The notes under the pieces: generated by a model | What the model saw: only the letters and a program-made list of their open reading frames with translations | The model's database searches: none | Told to the model about the DNA's origin: nothing | From: Parvularcula sp963922235 | Lineage (GTDB): Bacteria > Pseudomonadota > Alphaproteobacteria > Caulobacterales > Parvularculaceae | Direction: 5' to 3' | Length of the DNA: 5,282 nt | Assembly (NCBI GenBank): GCA_963922235.1 | Contig: CAWUIJ010000172.1 | Coordinates: 1-5,282 of the forward strand | Position numbers and translations under genes: made by a program | Shown here: positions 5,210 through 5,282 of the stretch, one piece after another | Position numbering within the stretch: the first letter of the stretch is position 1 | Layout of the letters: every line of letters starts with the position of its first letter

Positions 5210-5282
5210 GCTCTTTAAACGTCACGAGGGTGTAGTGAACGCCGGTTCCAAAGGTCAGGATGCCCGCCACCCATAGAAGGGC
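5172..5282 (-). CDS. pgsA: C-terminal end of a probable CDP-alcohol phosphatidyltransferase (PgsA-like), cut by window edge
   Basis: The minus strand is open from the window edge for 36 codons to a TAA at 5174-5172. The peptide begins ALLWVAGILTFGTGVHY and ends in a short polar tail, SFGTQAPSNET. The hydrophobic stretch followed by a Tyr-containing amphipathic end resembles the last transmembrane helix and tail of PgsA, the membrane enzyme that makes phosphatidylglycerophosphate from CDP-diacylglycerol and glycerol-3-phosphate. The catalytic CDP-alcohol motif would lie outside the window, so the name rests on the tail alone. It converges on the nitroreductase gene and the two coding ends overlap by 38 nt. 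Another polytopic membrane protein is the main alternative. Confidence 0.5.
   Translation of the reverse strand, partial: ALLWVAGILTFGTGVHYTLVTFKELSFGTQAPSNET

Overview
The window comes from an alphaproteobacterium-like chromosome. The evidence is the gene order murB-ddl-ftsQ-ftsA, the MurB C-terminus with its WEIKRIG ending, and a base composition of roughly 60% GC or more in the core genes. The lineage below class level cannot be fixed from the sequence. A Hyphomonadales/Parvularculales/Caulobacterales-type relative is a guess based on the divergent FtsA.

Positions 1-3716, plus strand, are the distal part of a division and cell wall (dcw) cluster. It holds the 3' part of murB (UDP-MurNAc synthesis), ddl (D-Ala-D-Ala synthesis), ftsQ (divisome scaffold) and a short, highly divergent ftsA-like gene. 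The genes are tightly packed: murB/ddl share an ATGA, ddl/ftsQ overlap by 13 nt, and ftsQ to ftsA is a 10 nt gap. This implies one operon whose promoter lies upstream of the window. The usual next gene, ftsZ, is absent; the operon instead ends against a convergent gene.

Positions 3735-4459 hold a small divergent pair: an antibiotic-biosynthesis-monooxygenase (ABM/YgiN-like) gene on the minus strand and an HxlR-family regulator on the plus strand. About 104 bp separate them and contain two inverted repeats that could be operators. By hand count this patch has lower GC (about 51%) than the surrounding genes (about 58-70% in sampled lines), so it may be a later insertion behind the dcw operon.

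Positions 4556-5209 encode a YdjA-like FMN nitroreductase on the plus strand. Its 3' end overlaps the 3' end of a convergent gene (minus strand, cut by the window edge) that resembles the C-terminal tail of a PgsA-type CDP-alcohol phosphatidyltransferase.

The first four genes link peptidoglycan precursor synthesis to septum assembly. The ABM/HxlR pair, perhaps with the nitroreductase, looks like a small quinone- or electrophile-responsive redox unit, which is inference. No RNA gene, mobile element, CRISPR array or prophage signal was seen. The most unusual item is the FtsA-like protein, which appears to have lost the canonical actin-fold nucleotide-binding motifs but keeps a textbook C-terminal membrane-targeting helix.
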